Source: Timema cristinae (Eukaryota > Arthropoda > Insecta > Phasmatodea > Timematidae). Taken from it: a DNA stretch of 64,000 nt. A model generated the notes under the pieces. The model ran no database searches. It was not told where the DNA came from and worked only from the letters and a program-made list of their open reading frames with translations. The stretch is taken from NCBI GenBank assembly GCA_039000515.1, contig JBCFYV010001001.1:10003873-10067872 (forward strand). Reading direction: 5' to 3'. The translations under genes were made by a program, and so were the position numbers. Below are positions 22,855 to 33,960 of the stretch, one piece after another; position 1 is the stretch's first letter; each line of letters starts with the position of its first letter.

Positions 22855-23290
22855 GTGGCCACCGACTTTTACATGTCTTATATAATTATAATTATTCTCT
22901 CTACTAACTCATTCCCATGTGAACAACCTCATCAGGCGAACAATAGTCTCACAAGCAACACACGAGGCAACACCGAAATGTCTCCCAAGGCCTCTCCGAC
23001 AAGTGGTTTCCAAGTGCATTGTTTCAATGTCACGACATGTAAGTGACGGTGCTCTCACTTGTCTCGATGTCGACGACGCCCTTGGGGTCCCCACCAACCT
23101 TCCACCACTGTCACTGCTGCAGATTGTTGGTACGACTGCCTAGGGGGTAGGGGGGGGTGGAAGGAGACCCCCTACCGGCCTGGTACAACACCTGTCAACT
23201 GGTTCACGCCCTGCCCCCTTTTGACTGACCCCCTCACGGCCTCACTCTATCCCACACTAGGATGACAGAAGGGGTGCCACAAGACTGAAA
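22855..23290. other. GC-richer, CpG-containing island, unassigned
   Basis: This stretch is distinctly richer in G/C than its surroundings. It has overlapping short frames in several phases, all in low-conservation context, and I find no known domain. It could be an exon-bearing or regulatory fragment, or simply unique sequence that has not decayed. Confidence 0.35.
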
Positions 23291-23360
23291 TGGGTACCAG
23301 AATGGGATTCTTTTTTTAAATTGAGCCTTTTTAAAGTGAACGTTATATTTATATATTTTT

Positions 23361-23602
23361 TCACCATGCCTTACTACCTGTTCAAGCTATACGCACTTAA
23401 GATAATTACTCTTATAAAATAGGGATAAGGAAGATTGGTTTTTAAAGCTAGTCCACCCACATTTGTGGAAGAAGAGTGGGAAACCATTTAGGAAAAACCA
23501 TCCTCAGAAGACCCGACCGTGATATGAACTTCAATTTTCTTGCCATCGGCAGTCCAGTATATTGCGATTGTAACACCTTAGACCATTCGACCACCGAAGA
23601 GG
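23361..23602 (-). mobile_element. SINE-B, full length
   Basis: Reversed tail (caccatgccttactacctg), body (acccacatttgtggaagaag, aaaccatttaggaaaaacc), B-box region (gaccgtgatatgaacttca) and head (ccttagaccattcgaccacc). Confidence 0.85.
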
Positions 23603-23714
23603 ATTTTTATTATTAATAAAATAGTAATAATAGTATATCTGAATTACAAATTATTGCAGATTATGAGGTGGTGTCGTGAACGATTATAAGTTTGTATTAT
23701 CCTTTTTTAACGGC

Positions 23715-24985
23715 CAGTGGCGTCTCGTAGCTAAATTAGTGGGGGTGCTGCTCCAGAAAATTTTTAGCCTTTGTTTTAAAATTGTGTGAAAGGAAAAAAA
23801 ATATTTATAAAAAGAAAATTCATTCAGGAACTTGATAAAAACTTAACAAAAAATTATTTTTTTTACTTACTTTAACTTAAATTGTTACAGTTCAAGCTTG
23901 ATTATTCATTTAAAAATGAAATCCATTCTTCTTGTTTTAATTTGCGCGAAAAAGTTCAATAATTTTCTCCTCTTCTCTGATGACAATTGAGGTCATTTTT
24001 CTCCGTTGAAAGTTTTGCAAGCGCATTTAGTCTTTCCGAATTCATAGTGCTTCTTAAAAAAGTTCTTATTCTTTTCAATGTTGAAAAGCAGTGCTTTGCC
24101 TCTGATGTAGTCATGGGATTGTCAAGAGGATTTTTATCAGTTTCGTAATTTCACTAATAACATCATCTAGATTATTTTCCAAGATAAATTTCAGCAGCTC
24201 AATTAATTAGCAATACTCATGAATATCAGTCCTATAATAGAATACTTTTAGTTCAGTTTCAAGCTTTTATTTGTCAATAATGGGATAAGCTTCAGTGGTC
24301 AGTACTATCTCTTTTGTGGAATATTCATTCTAAAATCTAGTGAAGCAATTCTTGTTGAACAATTTAGCAACTACTAAGTGTTTAGTGGAAGAATATCTGT
24401 CCATTATATCAACACATATATAGTCACACACTTCCTTAGTTACAGTCACAGAAGTTATTTCTTGGGGATGCAAGGCCATGGTTAAAGTTTTATGTTAAAA
24501 AATGAACAGAAAAAAATGAATCAAATAGAATAGCTGGAATCAGAATAATAATCTAATTCTACACTATGCTACACTTTATCACATTCAAGAATATGGTACA
24601 GGGTTTGTAAGCACAACACATGCTGAGTAAAAAAACTTCCTTCCACCATTACGCCACAGCCGGCACTGCGAGAACAACAGTGCTCTCTCTACCTGGCAGT
24701 CCCGCCTTCCTCTCCACCCCCTTATATGTGCTCATGCGCACAACAGTCAAACACCACGTCGCTGGCACTGTGAAGTGCACAGTTCCATACAAAGATTTTT
24801 GTATATTTTTCATAAACTGGGGGTTGCTACTGAAGTACAGACATTAAGCTTAAGGAATATATATTGTACTACAAAAATAAAGAAAGAATTAATGAAAAAA
24901 GGACTCATATTAAATGCTATCGATAATATCAAGTGGAAATAGGGAGTGCTGCAGTTCCGCAATGCCTATACACGAGCCGCCACTG
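23715..24985 (-). mobile_element. hAT transposon relic with 8-bp target duplication
   Basis: The ends are CAGTGGCGTCTCGT and the inverse of CAGTGGCGGCTCGT, 13 of 14 bases alike. The flanks are ttaacggc (23707-23714) and ttaacgag (24986-24993), matching at 6 of 8; this is an hAT-type duplication fitting nTnnnnAn. The minus strand from about 24480 to 23890 encodes a broken hAT transposase C-terminus. In one frame at 24129-24003 it reads NPMTTSEAKHCFSTLKRIRT followed by a segment ending NSERLNALAKLST, the hAT dimerisation region. Stops and shifts upstream show it is dead. The rest of the transposase (catalytic core, N-terminal zinc finger) is deleted, and the element is 1.27 kb against several kb for intact ones. 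Confidence 0.92.
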
Positions 24986-25304
24986 TTAACGAGTTAATTT
25001 ATCTTATCAAATGAAGTTTTACTAAAAATTTGGAGTGGTCGTTTAAACAAGATGGCAGGTTTTCTATCCTTTATTTTATGAAGAGTTGAAAGGGGTGTTT
25101 TAAGATAGGTCATGGCTTTGAAGGTAAACACTACTAGCGAAATTGGTAAATTACCAGGTTAGAGTGATCTATTACAGGCTTAGAGGAACTTGGTTTGATT
25201 CCTACGGTGTTGATTAAGATGAAATATATACTATCTGTAAACTGTTTTCCCTTTCTATCCAAATAGTAAATTATTAGTCATAAACCACCGGAATCGAAAC
25301 AAAT

Positions 25305-25518
25305 CTCTCTAAAACTATAACCTTTTACGGTGTAGACGAGGAGGTTGTGGTTCGAATCAAGATGGGTGTCTCAAGGATGGGTTTTTTTCCTGAATAATTT
25401 TTCACTTTCCTGCCAACAAATTGGGGTGAATTACCTTCTACATATACTTTTTCTCGTCCTTACCTCATTAGTGTAAATATGCAGACAACCGGATTAGTAG
25501 CCGGAAGCGGTGCACAAA
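25305..25518 (+). mobile_element. SINE-B
   Basis: gttgtggttcgaatcaagat (B box), ctgaataatttttcactttc, a body without a clear TGCGGG segment, and the tail ...ccggattagtagccggaagcg. Confidence 0.65.
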
Positions 25519-25604
25519 AAACAAGCTTAAGAAGATTAAAAAAAAATATATTATTTTGCAGCTGTTTATCTCTAATGCATTTTAACATGATTAAAAACCT
25601 GCCA

Positions 25605-25840
25605 CTGCTGTCGAATGGTATAAGGCGTCAATACCGATATAGACTGGATTGCTGACTATGGGGATATCAGGGTTCAAATCCTTGTAAATTGGTTTACCTC
25701 GATGTTTTTCCATTCTTTCTCCTTCTCTCTTATGCAAATGTGGATACACTTCCCTAAAATTCAACCTTTCTCTTTACTAATATATATTAACGTAAATAGT
25801 ACATATTCGTATAGTCCATATTGGTTGTAAAACAAGGTTC
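25605..25840 (+). mobile_element. SINE-B
   Basis: gtcgaatggtataaggcgtc (head), cagggttcaaatccttgtaa (B box), tctcttatgcaaatgtggat (body) and a degraded tail at about 25800-25840. Confidence 0.7.
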
Positions 25841-26355
25841 TGAAAAAAAAAACAGGATTCAAAGGTATGAAATATTTTAGAATCGTGCAATAATTATAAG
25901 TTAAATTAATGTATCAAATATCTGTAATAATTATATTGTTCCCATCTTCATTGATATTCACGGCGAATATAATCCATCCTTGTTCACCCCTGACCTTGTA
26001 TTCCCTAATTTCTCTCCCAGGCTCTCTTTGTCTCTCAATCAAAATCTGAAACTCTCAACACGTACAAAACATATTCCCTCCGATCAACCTCCGCCCTCAC
26101 CTGTCTGTAAGGTCGACATTCACACAGCTCTAACAAACGATGAGGGGCCGTAAGAACAAGCCGAGTATTAGAATGACATCATTCTTCGTGATCGTGTCTA
26201 AGAGGCTGTGTTATGCGTGGTACAAACACTACACCGAGAAAATAGACATCTGGAGGTAACGTAGCTTAAGAGCACAGCAGACTACAGCTAGAAATGTGTG
26301 GCCTCTCCCTCCCCCCTCACACACATACACACACACAATTGTTTTTATTATTATT
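25841..26355. other. AT-rich then CT-rich unassigned stretch
   Basis: About 25980-26320 is CT-rich and more balanced in composition, ending in a short (CA)n run before the SINE-B tail. No domain-bearing frame was found. Confidence 0.4.
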
Positions 26356-26600
26356 TAGCACCGCATCTTACTACCCGTTCGAGTTATACGCTTTAAGTAC
26401 TAATTACGCTAATGGATTAGGAATTGGGAAGTTGAATTAGAGGAAATGAACCCACATTTTCTTGTAGGGAGGGTGGAAAACCATTTAAGAAAAAACACCC
26501 CTAGTTCACCAGAACGAGATTAGAACCTCGATCTCCCCTTCCTCGGCAGTATGGCTCAACACGACTAGCGCGTTAGCCAAGTACGCCACCGAGGCGGGTC
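26356..26600 (-). mobile_element. SINE-B, full length, good copy
   Basis: Tail agcaccgcatcttactacc, body, B box region (acgagattagaacctcgatc) and head (gcgttagccaagtacgccac) are all present in order. A (TTA)n run precedes the tail, as in other copies with simple-repeat ends. Confidence 0.9.
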
Positions 26601-26939
26601 ACATTCAATTGTATGATAAACGTGTCGAACTCGTTTGTTAATTTCTCACTTCCAAAATAGTAGCTTGGCTGCGATATTTCAATGATATTGTTATCAAGCA
26701 CCAAATACACGATAAATCACTATTAAATAAGGATTTAGTGTAACATATGAATCAATAAACTTGTCTCATCAAATAAAGCCTTGTTAGTCTGAACTTGGAG
26801 CTTGTTTTAATGGTTTTGAAAGATATAATTTCATTTTATTGAGACAATTATACCGCTTAACTCAATTACTTCACATAAATGAAAATTTAGACAAAAATGA
26901 AGAGCACTATATATATGCTTTAGGCCTACATTTAGGGAA

Positions 26940-27120
26940 TTATGGTAAATGTAATAGTTTCCTTTTTTTACAATTTCTTGTAAATAATTTTCCATTCTAC
27001 CTCCACACAAATGCAGGTACACTGCATCTAAATATAGCCTTCTTAATTCTTAAAATTATTAGTGTAATTAGTGCATAAGCGTATAATCCGGTCGAGTAAT
27101 AAGACGCGGTGCTAAAAAAA
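26940..27120 (+). mobile_element. SINE-B, 5'-truncated
   Basis: ctccacacaaatgcaggtac (body), ttagtgtaattagtgcata, then tcgagtaataagacgcggtg and ctaaaaaaa at the end. The head is missing. Confidence 0.8.
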
Positions 27121-28419
27121 TATTAATAGCGAATCCAAACACAGTTGTACATTCTGTTTACCTAAAAAGGCATAAGTCTTAGCGTGACAGATTACACTAT
27201 GACCCTATATATTATAAGCTACTAGTTCAAGTACCAGGTGTTTTCCCGGGAGAAAGCTGGGCATTCCTTTTAAACAAATTGAATTAAATAAATTCTTAAA
27301 TTTTGTTTTAACATATTTATTTATAGTAATTGTAATTATTATTGCCACAGCAATCAATCAAACACGCAAAATACGGCTCTTTTATTTTAATCTTGACCTT
27401 CGTTATTTATTATGTGACGATGCGAATGAAGTCATTGGTTGTGTTATTTATATATACGCCAGACGAGTCTTTTAGGTACAATTTGACTGTCATTCTTACA
27501 GAGAGGCTCATTTGGTAACTGTATCATGTCAAGATTTACGTTTAACATTTTTCGTACATTTTAAATCTTTTTACGGCATCTTCATCTGCTGTGTGCAGAT
27601 AGTTTCTTGTGTATTCTCCTCTATTGGGTTTTTACTGTGTTTCTAACCGGTTTTATAAGACGGTAATGACCTCATTGTGTCGATGCGCCAATAAACAATA
27701 GTAATAATAAGAATAATTGAAATCTCCCCCGGTACCTGCGCTTTAAGATAGCAACGTAAAGCCTCTATAAAAGTGATTCATTCCCTCTTTGTCTATATGT
27801 TCTATGATTCATATTTATATAGTCTGTATATAGAGGGAGGAAATAAGGAGCTTGCCTCGGCGCGTGTGCAGACAGAACATTGTCACATATGCCAGAGATA
27901 TAAACCCTGAAAGGACCATTCCAACATCATTTTTACGAGCGGGAATTTTTAATGTATTGGCCATCGACAATTATTGCTACGTGTTGTTTGTATTTTGAGT
28001 GTTTTTGGCACAGGTGCGGTTGCCATTACGCAATATACCCCATCGGAGGGGATCATTTGTACTTTTGAATTTTTTATTGTTTCACAGAAAGAAGAGTGCT
28101 TCGTTTTAAAAAGTGGTTATCTTTATAGTTATTGGACGAGTAGGAATGTACTTTATTTAGTTACTCTATTTCCATTTATTTATTTTACAAAATATTTCTG
28201 AATCAAATAACACACGCACACTTAAAGTTGTGAATCGAATAATAAATCCAAGGAGGATTTTTATTTTAAGTATTTTTTTAAATTTGATGCATTTAAAAAA
28301 ATTAAAATCAAGTTCAAATTTCTTTTACGCCTCGAACTAATTAAATAATCTAAAAAATAAAAATTAATTACATTAATTTATATACCTTTTAATATGTAAC
28401 AGTCATAAAAAATATCACC
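27121..28419. other. no gene recognised
   Basis: AT-rich with more balanced patches at about 27720-27960. A small imperfect hairpin (ttccctctttgtctatat / tatatagagggaggaa, about 27779-27842) is the only structure noted. The frame at 27974-28201 has no recognisable domain. Confidence 0.4.
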
Positions 28420-28516
28420 ATCGGTAGAAACGTGGGTCAAACATCAAAGCTCACTCAGTGATGGAGAGTTTGGTTTCAAATCCCAGGATGGTACATTGAA
28501 AGTTTTTTTTTTCTAA

Positions 28517-28529
28517 TATGTTGCCTACA
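28517..28529. repeat. left 13-bp target duplication of the inserted SINE-A
   Basis: tatgttgcctaca is identical to 28808-28820 on the other side of the SINE. Confidence 0.95.
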
Positions 28530-28807
28530 TTATTATTATTAGCACCACGTCTTACTACCCGTTCGGGTTATACGCACTTACGCTAATGTGTAATGGTAGG
28601 GTGATTGTGAGATGAAATGAAGGACCTACAGTTTAACGTGGAATCCGAACCACGGTGGCGGCCTGGCATTCCCACAATTCACAAGATGTCTTGTCAGAGG
28701 TGAAGGAAGGGTTTGGTAATCAGATAAATCTGTGCCGGGACCGAGGATTGAACCCCGGCGCCAGCACAGAAGTCTGACACCTTACCCCTAGACCACCAGG
28801 TCACCAC
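28530..28807 (-). mobile_element. SINE-A inserted in SINE-B
   Basis: From (ATT)n and agcaccacgtcttactacc through the SINE-A body to the full reversed head ending gaccaccaggtcacc. Perfect 13-bp target duplications flank it, so the boundaries are secure and the age is younger than the SINE-B host. Confidence 0.97.
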
Positions 28808-29176
28808 TATGTTGCCTACACTTCTTCCAAGTAAATGAGGGTACATTTACCCTCAACTCTACCGTTATCATCTCTACCTACTAGTGTAATTACATGCAAA
28901 TGTTCCAGACAGGTGGTAGGTAATACTTGGTGCAAAAAGAAAATTGAATTCATATTTGTTTGTTTTTAAAATAGAGTATTCACCATAGGAGTGATGTTAA
29001 CAGACAGCTAATTAAAAACAATTTTTGTTGTTATTTAAGTTTTGACTTTGTAAAATGACAGCAAATCAAATCATGGTCTTTCAGATCATATGGTTTGCCA
29101 AATGGATACATAAAAGTATATCTGGTAGCTTTTATTATTAGTCAGTTATCACCACTCCTATGGCGGATTGACTATA

Positions 29177-29735
29177 CAGGGTGTTTGGAAACTCAAAGCC
29201 CAAACTGCACATATAGTTTGATTGAACTAAAATTAATACAAAACCTCAATACATTGACATCCGGAAAACCATGCTAATACCATTAAATTGTTTCTAAAGT
29301 TACGGCGTGAAGCGCCAAAAGAGCTAAGCTGTTAAAGCACGGGTGTACAACAGTTTGCATAGGAGCTAGGCACGCAGCACGGCTCACCTCGACATCTTGG
29401 AGCACGGCAGCAGAACATACCACAATTAACAGTAAACAACACACCAGTCCATCTAGAAATGTTAATACGTTCTGAGGGTCATTATTAACGGTCCTAGATC
29501 ACAGAAAGTGCTTGCCATTATTGCTTGTGCAGTGCCACGCGCCTAGCTCCTATGCAACTTGTTGTACACGCATGCTTGAACAGCTTTGCTCTCCTGGCGC
29601 TGTACGCTGAAACTTTTAGCAGAATTTGATGGTATTAGTATAGTTTCTCGAATGTAAGTGTATAGATATGTTGTTTTACTTTTGGTTCAAACAAGCTATT
29701 TGTGCAGTTTGGGCCATGAATTTCCGAACACCCTG
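29177..29735. mobile_element. 559-bp MITE with ~200-bp inverted arms
   Basis: The left end cagggtgtttggaaactcaa and right end (reverse) cagggtgttcggaaattcat are related. Inverted pairing continues inward to about 200 bp (gcataggagctaggcacg against cgcgcctagctcctatgc). TA lies directly left (29175-29176). The right side reads CACCCTG followed by CTT, so the TA there is mutated. It is the same terminal motif class as the MITE at 22498 but a different element. Confidence 0.85.
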
Positions 29736-29970
29736 CTTGAGTCCTGCATACCAATAATAGACTAACTAAACTAACAATATGGATGCCAATCATCCCCCTC
29801 CCCTTAATTTCACCTACCCCCACCACCCTACAGCCACTCGAAGCGTAGTAAAGAAATTACTCCAGATACACTTGAAACCTAACACGTAATGTAACCGAAA
29901 ACTAAACAATTCAGGTAATGTGTTGTACGTCTTAATCAATCATTATTACTAACCGCTTAAATCCACACTT

Positions 29971-30189
29971 TTGGTAATGACACTTCTTGTCCCCTCCCTC
30001 CATCCAACTAAAAACACTTATCCGGACAAGAAAGAATACCCCAATAACGGGAAAGAAAGCGAAAAGACGTTGTTAGAAAATGATGTAAAAAAAATTAAAT
30101 GTGAAGAAGCTTTTATGAGACATGTTAATCCTAGCGATGACTCCATTACATTTATGAAACAATCAGCTGCACAGCAGCAATTTTCTTAA
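29971..30189 (+). other. 72-codon open frame of uncertain status
   Basis: The translation after residue 12 is hydrophilic and Lys/Glu-rich, ending KKIKCEEAFMRHVNPSDDS then QSAAQQQFS and a stop. It looks more protein-like than other frames in the window, but I recognise no domain, and no splice sites or upstream exon can be assigned. It could be a decayed exon or pseudogene fragment, or chance. Confidence 0.2.
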
Positions 30190-30619
30190 TGGGCTAAACA
30201 GCACCCCATATTTTTCATACTCCTTCAATTCTATCCGGAAAAAAGGAAACTCCCCTCCATTTAATATTTTTTTTAAGTAGGTAAAAACAGCCATGTTGTA
30301 TCGCGAAAAAAAATAAGCAAAATTATATTCTTGAATTCATAGTTTAATTTTGTTTCAGTAACAACAATTATTAATATTTCAAATATTATATCATTTAAAT
30401 GTTCATTGATTTTGTACTGGTAAAAAAATACTATGTGCTACAACCAATATAAATAAGTGATACGGTGCACCGCACAGACTTTCTTCTCTTTTATTTTAAA
30501 ATAGAGACATTTACTAAAACTTGTAAGATTTGTGAAATGAAATAATATACGTTGTTGCAGAAACATTGAGTAAAGAGGAGCGGCTCTGTCCTCCAAAGAT
30601 CATAATCAATTTTATATTT

Positions 30620-31160
30620 CACAGTTTTACATAAAAAATTATGTTTACTCAAGCTCATACACTATTGGTTTTAAATAGATGCATTTCAAACAAAAGCGTT
30701 TTATATTTAATGGTACCATAATTTTACAATGATAAGTTATTTAGTATCTCAAATAGTTGCGGATATATGATAACAATTGTACATTTCTGCTCATTTATAA
30801 TATTCTTAAATTCATTTTCATTTAAAAATGAAAATCTCCATTTTGTTTGTAATGTTAAACAGTGTCTAACAAATTCGTAAGAATGTTTTTTTGAGGGGGG
30901 GGGAATCTCCTTTTGCCCTTCAGTAAACTACCTTTCATTTTAGGTTTGGTTATTTAATTCAAAAATCTCCTCTGGGGAACCATATTAAGAGCCTGTATAC
31001 AAAGTTTTAGCCCAATCGGTTAAAACGTGTTTTGCTCTATTTCGAGATAGAGAGACAAGAGACAAACAGATGGCATTGCGAATTCATTCTTCGGTTTCAG
31101 GGGGTTATCAACCCTTGATATTTATATAAATCTAGAGTTCAATTACTTCTCTCTTCAAGG
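30620..31160 (+). repeat. dispersed repeat E, copy 1
   Basis: It shares with 42330-42940 a run of blocks in the same order: attggttttaa...; tttcaaa.aaaag; caatgataagt; atatgataa; then ccttttgcccttcagtaaact, and aagttttagcc, tagagacaagagacaaaca. It ends with ctcgagagaaagtaaaaa-like sequence (gtcgagagaaagtaaaaac). The 3' segments resemble the 3' UTR style of some arthropod non-LTR elements; that is an inference, as no coding part is present. Confidence 0.65.
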
Positions 31161-32102
31161 GGTCGAGAGAAAGTAAAAACAAAATCACTCTTACGTTTGA
31201 ATTTACGTATACATACAAGTTTAGCAACCAATAAAATTTTCCACACAAGTATGGATACATTGTATAAAGAAATAATATGCTCATATTATTAGAAAATAGC
31301 TCACAAAATACATTTAATTTTTTATCCATTTCAGAATTCCTAATAGCTGGATAGCAAAAATAATGCTATACTATGTTCGTTGTGTTTTAATATAAGAGTT
31401 TTTTTTACGACATATCATAGTTAAAATGATAGGGAAGGTAGTTTATGAGAAAGCACATCTCATTAACGTTAAAAGAGAATGAGAAATACTAGCTCCATTC
31501 TCCTGTTCTGGGATTTGAAAACAGTTTACTATTAACAGATACCAAATGAAATTCGAAACTAACGCTTCATGCCACTCGTTTACTTCTGCGGGTAGTAATT
31601 GTAGAAGTTATCAATTTTAGTCAAATAATTTGATTAATACTTAAAAAGTTTTTTAAGGCTGTATTCAGTTTTAGAGTGGATCATCTGTAAGGCAAAACCC
31701 ATTCATTCTTCACCGTTTCCCCAACCCCTGCGCGTGGAAACTTGGAATTTTGCGTGAAGGTTCTATTTTGGACTCTAAGTAAGATCTAAAACATGGTTTT
31801 GTGAAATTATACATTTAAGGGGTGGAAAAAGTGTTAAAATTTCACTTTTGTATATTTTTAACCAGCGCAGCGAACATAGAGCCTTGAAATGTATAATAAA
31901 GGTTTCTTTCTAGAATTGAGTGAAACATTTTTATCGGATTTATCAAATTTCTTCCCCTGAGCGGATGGAACAGGCAGTAAAGAGTTTTAAATCTTATATC
32001 CTCCGATATAAGTGAAATTTGGTATTGGTTTTTTTGTATCGCGCAATATGACTGACATTAATTTGTGAGTGACACCCACATGATGGGTCCCGAGGTGAGT
32101 TG
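31161..32102. other. unassigned; repeat-like texture
   Basis: About 31670-32060 has sequence such as accagcgcagcgaacatag with long T/A runs that resembles 3' ends of dispersed arthropod elements, but no second copy was found in the window. Confidence 0.35.
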
Positions 32103-32357
32103 TTATTATTAGCACCGCGTTATACGCACTTACGATAACGTGATACGATAGGGTGATTGTGAGATGAAATGAAGGACCTACAGTTTAACGTGGATCCGAA
32201 CCACGGTGGAGGCCTGGCATTCCACACATTCACAAGATGTCTTGTCAGAGGTGAAGGAAGGGTTTGGTAATCAGATAAATCTGTGCCGGGACCGAGGATT
32301 GAACCCCGGCCGCCAGCACAGAAGTCTGACACCTTACCCCTAGACCGCCAGGTCACC
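32103..32357 (-). mobile_element. SINE-A with an 18-bp tail deletion
   Basis: It starts (ATT) agcaccgcgt and then continues directly tatacgcacttacgataac. The cttactacccgttcgggt segment that contains the shared hairpin is missing. The rest, including the full reversed head (gaccgccaggtcacc), is intact. Confidence 0.93.
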
Positions 32358-33960
32358 TCAAAACTAATATAAATAGCTATTTATCAGTGTGGTACGAATT
32401 AATGTAAATTTGGGATTCAATTGGAAGGGAAACTCCAGATAACAAAATGATTCTTAAAAATTGAAATTTTTAAAAGTTAATTAGAAAAATTTGGGTAGAG
32501 GATGGAGGGGGAAGGTTTTAAAATTCTAAAACTAATGTATGTAACTCATTCCCAGTTTTGTAGAAAACTGTAATTTGGAAGGAAACTAAAGGAACCACGC
32601 GAAATAACTGGAGCACTTTAAATTTTTATATGGGACCCTGGGAAAAGAGGGAAGGGGGGTTTATAAAAATATATTTTTTAGGTGTGATAGGATATTTAAA
32701 TTGGGCTTGAAGATACAAAGATTATCACACTATAGCCAATTGAATCCTAAGGTTTTAAATTTCTAAGTGGGATTTGAAGAAATAGTTGAAGGAATAGAAA
32801 GGAGATTTGAGGGGCTAAATATTTCCAAAAATCATACATTCCAATAGTTCTCTGTATGATAGAGAACTGAAATTTGTTCATCAAGTATAGGAATATCTCT
32901 AAATAGACAAAAAATTCGGAAATTTAAAATGTAACATGGAATTCTGGGGGGAATAAGAGGGGTTGAGGTTTAGCTAGAAACATTTTTTTGGGGATTTGAT
33001 AGAAAATTAAAATTTGTCATAAAGGTAGAAAGAAAACTCCATATAACAAAATTAATCCTAGAATTTAAAATTTCTCTAAATGAGCTGAAAATTCACAAAT
33101 GTATTGTTACTTAAAATTACTATAAATTACTTTTCAGTGTGATATAAAAATGGAATTCATACACTCAAAATAAATAAAAACTGAAAATTTAAAAATTTAA
33201 AATGGATCGAAATAAGTTGAGGTAAGAAATTTAAATTTGTCAGAAATAACTAAATAAATTTTAAATATTAGTTATTTCTATGGAAACTGGTGAAATAGTG
33301 TGTCTAAAAATGTTAAAACTAAAAGAATAAACTACGGCTCACGGCGTTAGACGATTGGAATTTGTCAGGATGTTATAAGGACTACCACAAGCAGTAAGTT
33401 TATAAGGGTTTTAATTTTAATTTTCATAATGAAGAAAGGGGAAATGGAGAAAGCTGATACCCTCAAAATTTCAAAAGTTAATGTACAAAACACTTTTTTT
33501 AGAGTGGTTGGAAAATTGTAATTCTCCATTAAAATGTGTAGATCTTCCCGTATAGTCTAATGGCGTATGAACATATATAATTTCAAAATTGAGACTTGGA
33601 AAGGAAATGGAAGCGCTTATAGTTTATATAACTAATATAGATGCGTATAGCCTGAATAATTAGTGAGACGCGGTAAAAATATAAATTGAAAGAACCCAAC
33701 TAATATAAAACACAACTTTCGATGTGGTTACGTTGACATTTCGTAGGCACGTAAAGAATGTAATTTAAAAATCAAGTGCTGTAAAAGTGTGTAGAATTGG
33801 TGGGTGGGGGTTGTAAGGGCCGTAGGAAGGTGCTCTAAAAATTTCCTAAATTAATATAAAAAACTTCTAGATATAGTGGAAAAATTTTACTTTGTAAAGG
33901 AAGACAAAAAATGTTTAAAAATAAACAAATACTAAAACTAAAAACAATCTTATAGTGGAT
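32358..33960. repeat. long degenerate repeat field
   Basis: Loose motifs recur along the stretch: gaaaactg(a/t)aattt, gaattcctaaaatttctaaa-type blocks, and agtcct/ggggtttata-type G-rich stretches. Recurrences sit near 32535, 32700, 32870, 33000, 33465 and 33830. It reads as an old array of a long unit (perhaps 150-330 bp) that has diverged. I cannot fix the period by eye. Confidence 0.4.
33632..33676 (+). mobile_element. orphan SINE-B tail
   Basis: atgcgtatagcctgaataat then tagtgagacgcggta is the shared 3' tail with little upstream body. A decayed 5'-truncated copy. Confidence 0.6.

Larger units (their letters stand above)
28420..28934 (+). mobile_element. SINE-B interrupted by SINE-A
   Basis: The left half (atcggtagaaacgtgggtca; gtttggtttcaaatcccagg B box; through ttctaatatgttgcctaca) and right half (cttcttccaagtaaatgag; tgtaattacatgcaaatg; aggtggtaggtaatac) make one SINE-B once the inserted SINE-A at 28530-28807 is removed. 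Confidence 0.85.

Noticed and set aside
27779..27842. microRNA-like hairpin
   Set aside because: Pairing is short and imperfect and no mature-like arm conservation can be judged.
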